Positions 24,721-31,949 of a DNA stretch of 31,949 nt are shown one piece after another. This DNA is from Kiloniellaceae bacterium. Its GTDB lineage: Bacteria > Pseudomonadota > Alphaproteobacteria > Kiloniellales > Kiloniellaceae. Every line of letters starts with the position of its first letter. Positions within the stretch are counted from its first letter, which is position 1. The notes beneath the pieces are model-generated. The model saw nothing but the letters and a program-made list of their open reading frames with translations. It ran no database searches and was not told the origin of the DNA. The position numbers and the translations under genes were made by a program. The stretch is taken from positions 1 through 31,949 of the forward strand of contig JAJFGK010000118.1 of assembly GCA_021776195.1 (NCBI GenBank), read 5' to 3'.

Positions 24721-25869
24721 ATGGCGAGGACAAGAACCGACTTTGGCAAGAGATCTTCCAAAACGAAATCCGCCGGGAAAACCAAGCCACCGTCCAAGGG
24801 CAGCGCCAAGGCTTATGGCGGCGCCGGGCAGGTCTGCGAAGTGCCCGAGGTTGCCGTCCGGCAGTTGGATGCGGATATCGATCCCCATCGGCTGAGTCTC
24901 GTTCGGGTCGACGAGAAGAAGTGGGTAAACGGCACGGTGCTGCACTACTACTTTTTCGACCGGCCGGGCGACGGCAGCTGGGTCGGACCCGATAACCAGC
25001 GCGCCGCGGTGCGCAAGGCCTTCAAGACCTGGAAAGACCTGGGCATCGGCCTGGAGTTCAAGGAGGTCGCGGATCGCGAGGAGGCCGAGGTGCGTATCGG
25101 CTTTCAGCGCGGCGCCGGTTCCTGGTCCTATGTCGGGCGCGATGTCGTCGATGCCGCCCCGGACCCCAACGAGCGCACCATGAACCTGGGCTGGAACGTC
25201 GCGACGTCCAGCGGGTTCGACACCGCGCTGCACGAGATCGGCCACACCCTGGGGCTGCCGCACGAGCACCAGAATCCCAACGCCGGCATCGAATGGAACG
25301 AAGAAGCGGTCTATGAGAGCCTGGGCGGCCCGCCCAACAACTGGTCGCGCGCCAAAACCTTTCACAACATCATCCGCAAGCTCGACGCCGCCGCGGTGTC
25401 GGGCTCGGCCTGGGACCCCAACTCGATCATGCACTATCCCTTCGAGGCGGGACTGATCAAGAACCCGGCCCGCTACCGCAACGGTCTCAACCCGACACCC
25501 TCGCTCTCGCCGCGGGACAAATCCTGGGCGCGCAAGTTCTATCCGCCGATCGGGCCCAAGCCGCAGCCCGAACTGAAGCCCTACCAGTCGCGCATGCTGA
25601 CCATCGAACCGGGCAAGCAGGTCAACCTCACCATCCGGCCGAGCTTCACGCGGAACTACACGATCCAGACCTTCGGCCAGTCCGATGTGGTGATGGTGTT
25701 GTTCGAGAAGCGCGACGGCACGCCGCGCTTCGTCATCGGCGACGACGACAGCGGCAATGACCGCAACGCCAAGATCAAGCTGCGGCTCTATCGCGATCAC
25801 GAGTATGTCCTGCGGGTCCGGCTCTACTATGCCCGCCGGCGGGGCGAGACCGCGATCATGATGTGGTAA
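24721..25869 (+). CDS. Astacin-like zinc metalloprotease without visible signal peptide
   Basis: A 382-residue protein with the metzincin zinc site HEIGHTLGLPHEHQNP (His171, Glu172, His175, His181) and the Met-turn SIMHY at 235-239, the arrangement of astacins. The C-terminal part (about 290-382) resembles the bacterial pre-peptidase C-terminal (PPC) type beta-sandwich, with the acidic DDDSGNDRNAKI. The N-terminus is unusual: the first 30 residues are Lys/Arg/Ser-rich with no hydrophobic core. Start 24721 has GGAGG 5 bases upstream; an in-frame extension to 24640 also lacks a signal. Either the protein acts in the cytoplasm or it is exported by another route. It stands alone between the enolase-superfamily gene and sox. 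Confidence 0.88.
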   Translation: MARTRTDFGKRSSKTKSAGKTKPPSKGSAKAYGGAGQVCEVPEVAVRQLDADIDPHRLSLVRVDEKKWVNGTVLHYYFFDRPGDGSWVGPDNQRAAVRKAFKTWKDLGIGLEFKEVADREEAEVRIGFQRGAGSWSYVGRDVVDAAPDPNERTMNLGWNVATSSGFDTALHEIGHTLGLPHEHQNPNAGIEWNEEAVYESLGGPPNNWSRAKTFHNIIRKLDAAAVSGSAWDPNSIMHYPFEAGLIKNPARYRNGLNPTPSLSPRDKSWARKFYPPIGPKPQPELKPYQSRMLTIEPGKQVNLTIRPSFTRNYTIQTFGQSDVVMVLFEKRDGTPRFVIGDDDSGNDRNAKIKLRLYRDHEYVLRVRLYYARRRGETAIMMW

Positions 25870-25947
25870 GCTGTCATCATGTCGCAAGCTGGCTGGCGAT
25901 GTCGGATAGCTGACAGAGCCCTTCGCATTCGTGGCCTTCCCTAATCG

Positions 25948-25968
25948 GGTCATCTCACTAAGATGACC
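25948..25968. terminator. Perfect stem-loop between metalloprotease and soxB
   Basis: GGTCATCT and AGATGACC form a perfect 8-base stem around CACTA, about 80 bases after the metalloprotease stop. A short T-rich run follows (TTGTTT). It could end that transcript or be an operator for the sox operon beginning 98 bases downstream. An extra repeat CTGTCA/TGACAG lies just upstream. Confidence 0.5.
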
Positions 25969-26065
25969 GCTTGTTTGGCGCGCCGCGCTTCGGTTGTTCG
26001 CCGAAGGGCCGCGGCCCGACAGGCAAGAGCCGAAACATTGGGGCTAGGGCACAGGGGGCGGAGGC

Positions 26066-27322
26066 GTGACCCGCTATTCGATCTTTTCGCTGGCGCGCAA
26101 CGCGCTCAGCCACCACGAAAACTGGCCCAAGGCTTGGCGCTCGCCGGAGCCCAAGTCCGCCTATGACGTGATCGTCGTGGGCGGCGGCGGCCACGGCCTG
26201 GCGACGGCCTACTATCTGGCCAAGAACCACGGTCTGCGCAACGTCGCGGTGCTGGAGAAGGGCTGGATCGGCGGCGGCAACACCGGCCGCAACACGACCA
26301 TCGTGCGCTCCAACTACATGCTGCGGGCCAACGCGCTGTTCTACGAGCACGGCCTGAAGCTGTGGGAGACCATGAGCCAGGAGCTGAACTACAACGTCAT
26401 GTTCTCCCAGCGCGGGGTGGTCAATCTGTCCCACAGCGACTCGCAGATGGAGGCCAACAACCGGCGCGGCAACGCCATGCGGCTGAACGGTTTCGACGCC
26501 GAGATCCTCAGCCGCGAGCAGATCGCGGCCATGATCCCGCTGCTCGACATGTCGCCGACCGCGCGCTTCCCGATCTATGGCGGCATGATGCAGCCGCGCG
26601 GCGGCACCGCCCGGCACGACGCGGTGGCCTGGGGCTATGCCCGCGCCGCCGACGCCCTCGGGGTCGATATCATCCAGAACTGCGAGGTCACCGGCATCCG
26701 CCGCGAGGGCAAGCGGGTGACCGGGGTGGAGACCTCCAGGGGCTTCATCGGCGCCAGGAAGGTCGGCACCGCGGTCGCCGGCCACACCACCCAACTGGCC
26801 GAGATGGTCGGGATGCGCCTGCCGATCGAGTCCCACGTGCTGCAGGCCATGGTCTCCGAGCCGATCAAGCCGATCCTCGATACCGTGGTGACCTCGGGCG
26901 CGACCCACGCCTACATCAGCCAGTCGGACAAGGGCGAGCTGGTCTTCGGCGGCGATCTCGACATGTACAATTCCTTTGCCCAGCGCGGCAATCTGCCGGT
27001 GATCGAGCATGTCTGCCTGGGCGTGCTGTCGATGTTCCCGGCCTTCAGCCGGCTGCGCCTGATGCGCACCTGGGGCGGCATCATGGACATGACCATGGAC
27101 GGCTCGCCGATCATCTGTAAGACCCCGGTCGAGGGCTTCTTCGTCGACGGCGGCTGGTGCTATGGCGGTTTCAAGGCGACGCCGGCCTCGGGCTGGTGCT
27201 TCGCCCACACCCTGGCCCATGACGCGCCCCATCCGCTGAACGAGCCCTTCACCATCGAGCGTTTCTCCAGCGGCCACGTGATCGACGAAAAGGGCCAAGG
27301 CCCGACCGCGAACCGGCACTGA
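26066..27322 (+). CDS. soxB: Sarcosine oxidase subunit beta
   Basis: A 418-residue subunit of heterotetrameric sarcosine oxidase, which demethylates sarcosine to glycine and passes the C1 unit to tetrahydrofolate. Residues 34-66 have the FAD fold (DVIVVGGGGHGLATAYYLA, VLEKGWIGGG). His184 in TARHDAVAWGYARAAD aligns with the His that carries covalent FMN in the known enzyme. The C-terminus has the family stretch PVEGFFVDGGWCYGGFKATPASGW. The start is GTG at 26066 with GGGGGCGGAGG upstream. It opens the soxBDAG operon; the next gene begins 53 bases later. Confidence 0.96.
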   Translation: MTRYSIFSLARNALSHHENWPKAWRSPEPKSAYDVIVVGGGGHGLATAYYLAKNHGLRNVAVLEKGWIGGGNTGRNTTIVRSNYMLRANALFYEHGLKLWETMSQELNYNVMFSQRGVVNLSHSDSQMEANNRRGNAMRLNGFDAEILSREQIAAMIPLLDMSPTARFPIYGGMMQPRGGTARHDAVAWGYARAADALGVDIIQNCEVTGIRREGKRVTGVETSRGFIGARKVGTAVAGHTTQLAEMVGMRLPIESHVLQAMVSEPIKPILDTVVTSGATHAYISQSDKGELVFGGDLDMYNSFAQRGNLPVIEHVCLGVLSMFPAFSRLRLMRTWGGIMDMTMDGSPIICKTPVEGFFVDGGWCYGGFKATPASGWCFAHTLAHDAPHPLNEPFTIERFSSGHVIDEKGQGPTANRH

Positions 27323-27375
27323 GAGGGCGGCGAGATGCAGCACACCACGGCAAGCGCCTCGAGAGGGTTCCAGCC

Positions 27376-27729
27376 ATGCTTTTGATCACCTGCCCGCACT
27401 GCGGGCCCCGTGCCCAGGTCGAATTTACCTATGGCGGCGACGCCACGGTGACGCGGCCAGCCGACCCGGCGGCGGTCTCCGACGAGGCTTGGCACGACTA
27501 TCTCATGCTGCGCGACAACCCCAAGGGCTGGCTCCAGGAGCTGTGGCACCACTCCAGCGGCTGCCGGACCTGGTTCAAGGTCCTGCGCAACACCCAGACC
27601 CACAGGATGGCCGGCTCCGCGACCCTGGATCAGGCGCTGCCCGAGCCGCCCGCCCCGACGCAACCCGGCCCGACGCAATCCGCCCCGACGCAACCTGCAT
27701 CATCCGGACCGGGGGAGGCAGGGCGATGA
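27376..27729 (+). CDS. soxD: Sarcosine oxidase subunit delta, with extended Pro/Thr-rich tail
   Basis: The small zinc-binding subunit. The zinc site is visible as Cys6 and Cys9 (TCPHCGPR) with His59 and Cys63 (WHHSSGCRTWF), as in known SoxD. The conserved core ends near residue 85. The rest (to 117) is an added tail of repeated APTQ/GPTQ units encoded by a 15-base tandem repeat. The stop overlaps the soxA start by 4 bases (ATGA), implying coupling. GAGAGGG precedes the ATG. Confidence 0.94.
   Translation: MLLITCPHCGPRAQVEFTYGGDATVTRPADPAAVSDEAWHDYLMLRDNPKGWLQELWHHSSGCRTWFKVLRNTQTHRMAGSATLDQALPEPPAPTQPGPTQSAPTQPASSGPGEAGR
27654..27698. repeat. 15-bp tandem repeat, three copies, in the soxD tail
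   Basis: Three 15-base units (core CCCGACGCAA) follow one another and encode APTQP, GPTQS and APTQP. The units differ at two or three positions. The array adds length to the C-terminus of SoxD outside the conserved core, so unit number could vary without harm. Confidence 0.8.
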
Positions 27730-30700
27730 GCGAGCAGGCGTTTCGCAGACCGACAGGCGGCCGCATCGACCGCGGCACCCCGCTGACCTTCACCTTCAAC
27801 GGCCAGTTCTATCAGGGCTATGCCGGCGACTCCCTGGCCTCGGCGCTGCTCGCCAACGGCCTGCGGCTGATCGGCCGTTCCTTCAAGTATCACCGTCCCC
27901 GCGGCATCCTGACCGCCGGCCCCGAGGAGCCCAGCGGCCTGGTGCAGCTCGAGACCGGGGCCAAGACCGAACCCAATATCCGGGCCACGGAAACCCCGCT
28001 GGTGGGATCCCTCAGCGCGCGCTCGCAGAACTGCTGGCCCTCGGTCTCCTTTGACCTGAGCTCGATCAACCAGCTTTTCGCCCGCTTCATGCCGGCCGGA
28101 TTCTACTACAAGACCTTCATGGGGCCGACGCGCCGCACCTGGATGACCTACGAACACTTCATCCGCAGGGCCGCCGGCATGGGCGAAGGCGGCCACGAGG
28201 CCGACCCCGACAGCTACGATCACCATTTCGGCCACTGCGATGTTTTGATCGTCGGCGGCGGCCCGGCTGGCATCGCCGCGGCCCTGGCGGCCGGGCGCGG
28301 CGGCGCCAGGGTGGTGCTGGCCGAGCGCGACTGGGCCTGGGGCGGCAGCCTGATGAGCGAGGCCGACGGAGGACCCGAGATCGACGGCAAGCCCGCCATG
28401 GTGTGGCTGGCCGATGCCCTGGCCGAGCTCGAGGCGCTGCCGGAGGTCACCCTGATGCTCCGCGCCAATGCCTTCGGGTACTACGACGACGACCTGATCG
28501 GCCTGCATCAGATCAACGATCCGCCGGGCGAGCACCAGCCGCGCGGCCGGTTCTGGAAGATCCGCGCCAAACGGGTCGTGCTCGCCGCGGGGTCGATCGA
28601 ACGACCGCTGGTCTTCACCGACAACGACCGCCCCGGCCACCTGCTGGCCGGCGCCGCGCGAACCTACCTGAACCGCTTTGCCGTGCTGCCCGGCAAGACC
28701 GCGGTGGTCTTTACCAACAACGACAGCGCCTACGCCACGGCGCTGGAGCTGGCCGAGGCCGGTTGCACCATTGCCGCGGTGGTCGACGTGCGCCGCGAGA
28801 TCTCGGCGGATCTGGGCGCCGCCCTGGCGGCGTGCGGCATCGAGAGTCTGCCCGGTCATGCCATCGTGAACACCCATGGCCGCAAGGACGGCATCTGGGC
28901 GGTCGAGGTGATGGCGCTGGCGCCCGACGGCCAGGCGGTGGTCGGCGGCAAGCGTCCGATCAACTGCGACACGGTGCTCAGCTCGGGCGGCTGGAGCCCG
29001 ACGGTGCACCTCTTCTCTCATGCCCAGGGCAAGCTCAGCTACGAGGCCGAACGCGGTATCTTCCTGCCGGCCCATTCGCCCCAGGCGGTGACCTGCGCCG
29101 GTGCCGCGAACGGCGCCTTCGATCTGCGCGGCTGCCTGACCGAAGGCGCCGGCGCCGGCGCGGCGGCGGCAAGGGAGACCGGTTTCGAGGCCTCAGACGC
29201 GGCGCCCCAGACGGCCGCCGCCGCGCCCGAGACACCGCTCGGCATCCTCTGGGCGGTACCGTTGCCGGCCGGCGAGCACGGCAAGCAGTTCGTCGATCAT
29301 CAGGACGACGTGACCGCCGCCGACGTGGGCCTGGCGGCGCGCGAGAACTTCGTCTCGGTCGAGCACCTGAAGCGCTACACCACCCTGGGCATGGGCACCG
29401 ACCAGGGCAAGACCAGCAACATCAACGGCCTGGGGATCATGGCCGATATCCAGGGCCGCTCGCCGGGCGAGGTCGGGACCACCACCTTCCGGCCGCCCTA
29501 CACCCCGGTGACCCTGGGCGCGGTGGTCGGCCGCGAGGTCGGCCGACACGTGGCGCCGATCCGCCGCACCGCCATGCATGCCTGGCACGAGGCGCATGGC
29601 GCGGTCATGGTCGAAGCCGGCCAGTGGTACCGCCCGCGCTACTATCCGCGCGGCGGCGAAGACCTGCTCCAGGCCTCGCTGCGTGAAACCGCCCACGTGC
29701 GCAAGGCGGTCGGGATCTGCGATGTCTCGACCCTGGGGACCATCGATATCCAGGGCGAAGACGCCGCCGAGCTGTTGAACCGGGTCTACATCAACGGCTT
29801 TGCCAAGCTTCCTGTGGGCAAGGCGCGTTACGGCCTGATGCTGCGCGACGACGGCATGGTCTATGACGACGGCACCACCAGCCGCTGGGCCGAAAACCAC
29901 TACATCATGACCTGCACGACGGCCAACGCGGCGCGGGTCATGGCCGATCTGGAGTACGCCCTGCAGGTGCTCTGGCCGGACCTGCGGGTCTTCGTTTCCT
30001 CGGCCACGGACCTTTACGCCGGGGTCTCGATCGCCGGACCCAAGAGCCGCGAGATGTTGGCGTCCTTCGACAGCTCCTTCGATTTCTCCCCCGAGGGCAC
30101 GCCCTTCATGGGGGTCGCCGACGGGGTCATGTTCGGCCTGCCGGTCAAGCTCCTGCGCATCTCCTTTTCCGGCGAGCTGGCCTACGAGGTCCACGCCCAG
30201 GCCGACTATGGCCTGACCCTCTGGGAGAAGATCCTGGAAGACGGCGCGCCCTTCGGCCTGGAGCCCTACGGCACCGAGGCGCTGGGTATTCTGCGCATCG
30301 AGAAGGGCCACGTGGTGATCGGCTCGGAGATCGATGGCCGCACCACCGCCGACGATCTCGGCATGGGCGGCATGGTCTCGACCAAGAAGGCCTTCATCGG
30401 CCAGCGTTCCCTCGCCAAGCCGGCCCTGACCGATCCCGAACGGGCGCAACTGGTCGGCCTCAAGGCGGTCGACGGCAAGAGCAAGATCAGGGGTGGCAGT
30501 CAGCTCGTGGTCGACAAGGAACAGTCCTACCCGATGGACATGCAGGGCCACGTCGCCTCCAACACCTGGAGTCCGGTCTTCAACGAGTATATCGCACTGG
30601 GTTTCTTGAAGCGCGGGCGCGAGCGGATTGGCGAGGAGCTCTGGGCGCTGGCCCCGCTGCACGGCCTCGAGGTCAAGGTGAAGGTGGTCTCGTCGCACTT

Positions 30701-30734
30701 CTACGATGCCGCCGGCGAGGTCCAAAAGGGATGA
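27726..30734 (+). CDS. soxA: Sarcosine oxidase subunit alpha
   Basis: A 1002-residue subunit, near the usual length. The N-terminal third (about 15-110) is the ferredoxin-like Fer2_4 domain (TFTFNGQFYQGYAGDSLASALLANGL, SFKYHRPRGI). Residues 171-182 (CDVLIVGGGPAG) begin the NAD-binding domain. From about residue 617 to the end is a GcvT-like tetrahydrofolate-binding domain (WYRPRYYPRGGEDLL, then LRISFSGELAYEVH, IEKGHVVIGSEIDGRTTADDLGMGGMVS), which takes the C1 unit. The ATG at 27726 overlaps the soxD stop. A 168-base gap with palindromes follows before soxG. Confidence 0.96.
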   Translation: MSEQAFRRPTGGRIDRGTPLTFTFNGQFYQGYAGDSLASALLANGLRLIGRSFKYHRPRGILTAGPEEPSGLVQLETGAKTEPNIRATETPLVGSLSARSQNCWPSVSFDLSSINQLFARFMPAGFYYKTFMGPTRRTWMTYEHFIRRAAGMGEGGHEADPDSYDHHFGHCDVLIVGGGPAGIAAALAAGRGGARVVLAERDWAWGGSLMSEADGGPEIDGKPAMVWLADALAELEALPEVTLMLRANAFGYYDDDLIGLHQINDPPGEHQPRGRFWKIRAKRVVLAAGSIERPLVFTDNDRPGHLLAGAARTYLNRFAVLPGKTAVVFTNNDSAYATALELAEAGCTIAAVVDVRREISADLGAALAACGIESLPGHAIVNTHGRKDGIWAVEVMALAPDGQAVVGGKRPINCDTVLSSGGWSPTVHLFSHAQGKLSYEAERGIFLPAHSPQAVTCAGAANGAFDLRGCLTEGAGAGAAAARETGFEASDAAPQTAAAAPETPLGILWAVPLPAGEHGKQFVDHQDDVTAADVGLAARENFVSVEHLKRYTTLGMGTDQGKTSNINGLGIMADIQGRSPGEVGTTTFRPPYTPVTLGAVVGREVGRHVAPIRRTAMHAWHEAHGAVMVEAGQWYRPRYYPRGGEDLLQASLRETAHVRKAVGICDVSTLGTIDIQGEDAAELLNRVYINGFAKLPVGKARYGLMLRDDGMVYDDGTTSRWAENHYIMTCTTANAARVMADLEYALQVLWPDLRVFVSSATDLYAGVSIAGPKSREMLASFDSSFDFSPEGTPFMGVADGVMFGLPVKLLRISFSGELAYEVHAQADYGLTLWEKILEDGAPFGLEPYGTEALGILRIEKGHVVIGSEIDGRTTADDLGMGGMVSTKKAFIGQRSLAKPALTDPERAQLVGLKAVDGKSKIRGGSQLVVDKEQSYPMDMQGHVASNTWSPVFNEYIALGFLKRGRERIGEELWALAPLHGLEVKVKVVSSHFYDAAGEVQKG

Positions 30735-30742
30735 GCAGGCGA

Positions 30743-30866
30743 CCCTCACTCTCCCACGGACCTGCGGTCCGCGGGCCCCTCCCTCTCCCGTTTCCGGCGA
30801 GGGGATCTGACTCGGCTATAGCCGCGACTTCCCCCTCTCCCCTCGGGGAGAGGCCCGGGGTGAGGG
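30743..30866. repeat. REP-like palindromic element between soxA and soxG
   Basis: The outer ends CCCTCAC (30743-30749) and GTGAGGG (30860-30866) are inverted. Inside are the perfect stem CCTCTCCCC/GGGGAGAGG at 30834-30853, a hairpin CGGACC-TGC-GGTCCG (30757-30771) and the 12-base palindrome CGGCTATAGCCG (30813-30824). The CCTCTCCC/GGGAGAGG plus GGGGTGAGGG pattern is that of common proteobacterial repetitive extragenic palindromes. It lies inside an operon. Confidence 0.75.
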
Positions 30867-30902
30867 GGCCGGCGACGGCTGCTGCGATGAAGGAAGCGAG
30901 AC

Positions 30903-31514
30903 ATGCTTGAACGGCACTCCGCCCTGGCGGATCACTATCCCGAGGGCGATCACGGCCCGGTCTTCGAGGCGGGCCCCGGACTGGCGCTCTGCGAGCGGCG
31001 CGGGCTGGCGCTCTTTCAGATCGACGGGCCGGCGGGCGATGCCGCTTTTTTGACCGCGATCCAGGGGGCTCTTGGTTTCGCGCTGCCGGGCGACCCTGGC
31101 ACCTCCACCGCCGCGGGCGAGGCCGCCGCGCTCTGGACCGGCCCGGGCCGTTGGACGGTGCGCACGCCCGAGAGTGCCATCGCCGACTTGGAGCCCAAGC
31201 TGCGCGCCGCCCTTGAGGGCCGCCACGGCGCCCTGATCGAGCTCGGCCAGGCGCGCAGCGTGATCCGCGTCGCCGGCCGCGACGCCCGCGACTGCCTGGG
31301 CAAGGGCACCACGCTCGACCTGCACCCCCGGGCCTTTCCGGTGGGCGCCTGCGCCACCACCCAGCTCGCCGTGGTGACCGCCCAGATCCATCACGCCGAA
31401 GAGGGTGTTTACGATGTCATGGCCTACCGCTCCTTCGGCCTGCATCTTTGGGAGTGGCTTGGCGAAGTCGGCGCCGAATACGGCATCCGCGTGCTCCCCG
31501 TCATGCAGGGGTGA
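30903..31514 (+). CDS. soxG: Sarcosine oxidase subunit gamma
   Basis: A 203-residue subunit with a GcvT-like fold and low conservation between species. Recognisable stretches are LFQIDGPAGDAAFLTAI, GRWTVRTPE, and ALIELGQARSVIRVAGRDARDCLGKGTTLDLHPRAFPVGACATTQLA, with YDVMAYRSFGLHLWEWL at the end. It is the last gene of soxBDAG, in the canonical order. AAGGAAG precedes the ATG. The REP-like element separates it from soxA, so its expression may be lower. Confidence 0.93.
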   Translation: MLERHSALADHYPEGDHGPVFEAGPGLALCERRGLALFQIDGPAGDAAFLTAIQGALGFALPGDPGTSTAAGEAAALWTGPGRWTVRTPESAIADLEPKLRAALEGRHGALIELGQARSVIRVAGRDARDCLGKGTTLDLHPRAFPVGACATTQLAVVTAQIHHAEEGVYDVMAYRSFGLHLWEWLGEVGAEYGIRVLPVMQG

Positions 31515-31536
31515 GCAGTCGCTAGGGGATATTGTA

Positions 31537-31571
31537 CCAAAGGACCCTGAGTTTGACTCATGGTTCTTTGG
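31537..31571. terminator. Long stem-loop after soxG
   Basis: CCAAAGGACC pairs with GGTTCTTTGG (one G-U in RNA), then one mismatch, then TGAGT-TTG-ACTCA. Together they make a stem of about 15 pairs beginning 22 bases after the soxG stop. No T-run follows. It is the likely 3' end structure of the sox message, or part of a repeat with the next hairpin. Confidence 0.65.
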
Positions 31572-31627
31572 CAAGCGCGACCGCGCGCCCGCAGCGCAAG
31601 CGAGGATAGCCCCAGCGGCGAGTGAGC

Positions 31628-31658
31628 GACCAACGGTCATTCTTTTGGACCGTTGGTT
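31628..31658. terminator. Second stem-loop downstream of soxG
   Basis: GACCAACGGTC pairs with GACCGTTGGTT around a 9-base loop rich in T. The 11-pair stem is followed by CTTTACATAAAG, which itself is an inverted repeat (CTTTA/TAAAG). It may be a terminator, reading either direction. Confidence 0.6.
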
Positions 31659-31949
31659 CTTTACATAAAGCTGCTGCGTCAAGCTCGATTTGAGCCCTTT
31701 GATTGAATTTCTGCCTGCGGTCCTGGTTCTTTTCGGCGTCCGGTTCCAGGGTTCCCCCGGGGGCCGGCGTCCATCATCCGGTGCCTTGCAGGCGGCCGAG
31801 GGGATAGCGACACTGTATTAAACGCAAGCGCTGAAACGCATTGGCAACCAGTAAGTCTCGTGCTTATCCGACCGGCCCGACCTCTCCTTGAGAGAGGGCA
31901 GAAAATCAGGCGAGCTCAAACCTCCCTATCCTTGGTGGCTCCTTATCCT
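31659..31949. other. Gene-free end of window
   Basis: Together with 31515-31658 this makes a 435-base stretch with no convincing gene. It contains a CCCCCGGGGG palindrome near 31755 and a small hairpin CTCTC-CTTG-AGAGAG near 31890, but no tRNA, rRNA or recognised RNA. Composition is less GC-rich in parts (31661-31720). Confidence 0.6.

Noticed and set aside
27334..27384. 16-codon frame between soxB and soxD (start MQHTTASASR)
   Set aside because: It has a fair ribosome site but overlaps the soxD start without neat geometry, and nothing supports translation.
30816..31682. 288-codon minus-strand frame covering soxG
   Set aside because: SoxG is recognisable on the plus strand; the frame merely runs through GC-rich antisense and the structured 3' region.
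31515..31949. tRNA or other known RNA gene at the window end
   Set aside because: The stem-loops do not fold into a cloverleaf and no T-loop or CCA-like ending is present.

Overview
The window is a GC-rich chromosomal segment that looks alphaproteobacterial, most likely from the Rhodospirillales or a near relative. The evidence is a COQ9-type ubiquinone protein, a YdcH-like DUF465 protein, a TIGR02444 protein, a Kdo transferase (so a Gram-negative with LPS), a TRAP transporter, a four-subunit sarcosine oxidase and GC-rich codon use throughout. I see no rRNA, tRNA, CRISPR array, phage or intact transposase. I identified 31 protein genes, plus one very short possible reading frame.

Layout. 1-1585: the end of a tRNA-dihydrouridine synthase (cut by the window edge) and a DapA-family aldolase/lyase. 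1605-7625: a catabolic unit with a GMC-family FAD oxidoreductase divergent from a TRAP transporter (dctP, dctQ, dctM) and an IclR regulator. 7634-10063: a DUF3179 protein, a small OmpA-like protein and a hydroxypyruvate isomerase family protein. 10040-13772: housekeeping genes for Kdo transferase, ribosomal protein S21, peptide deformylase, COQ9 and a Cys-cluster protein. 13790-15710: the purEK operon, with a 284-bp inverted-repeat element lying exactly between the two genes. 15711-18550: a GGDEF protein, a DUF465 protein and phosphofructokinase. 18784-20772: a TIGR02444 protein, an EutQ-like cupin and a DDAH/amidinotransferase-family hydrolase. 21066-24606: an aldehyde dehydrogenase, an alpha/beta hydrolase and an enolase-superfamily enzyme. 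24721-25869: an astacin-like metalloprotease with no visible signal peptide. 26066-31514: the soxBDAG sarcosine oxidase operon. 31515-31949 has no gene but holds strong stem-loops.

How the genes may work together (inference). The dctPQM-IclR-GMC unit looks like uptake, oxidation and control of one unidentified small organic acid or alcohol. The DDAH-like hydrolase, aldehyde dehydrogenase and sarcosine oxidase all suit breakdown of methylated nitrogen compounds. Sarcosine oxidase converts sarcosine to glycine and passes the one-carbon unit to tetrahydrofolate. The sequence does not prove that these genes form one pathway.

Most notable observations: a MITE-like element between purE and purK that keeps the purE stop codon but parts purK from its probable ribosome binding site; palindromic repeats on both sides of pfkA; a REP-like palindrome inside the sox operon; an enolase-superfamily enzyme with an unusual active-site set; a metalloprotease with no obvious export signal; and a 20-codon reading frame fitted between dctQ and dctM. 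I did not find a clearly new multi-gene defence or mobile system.
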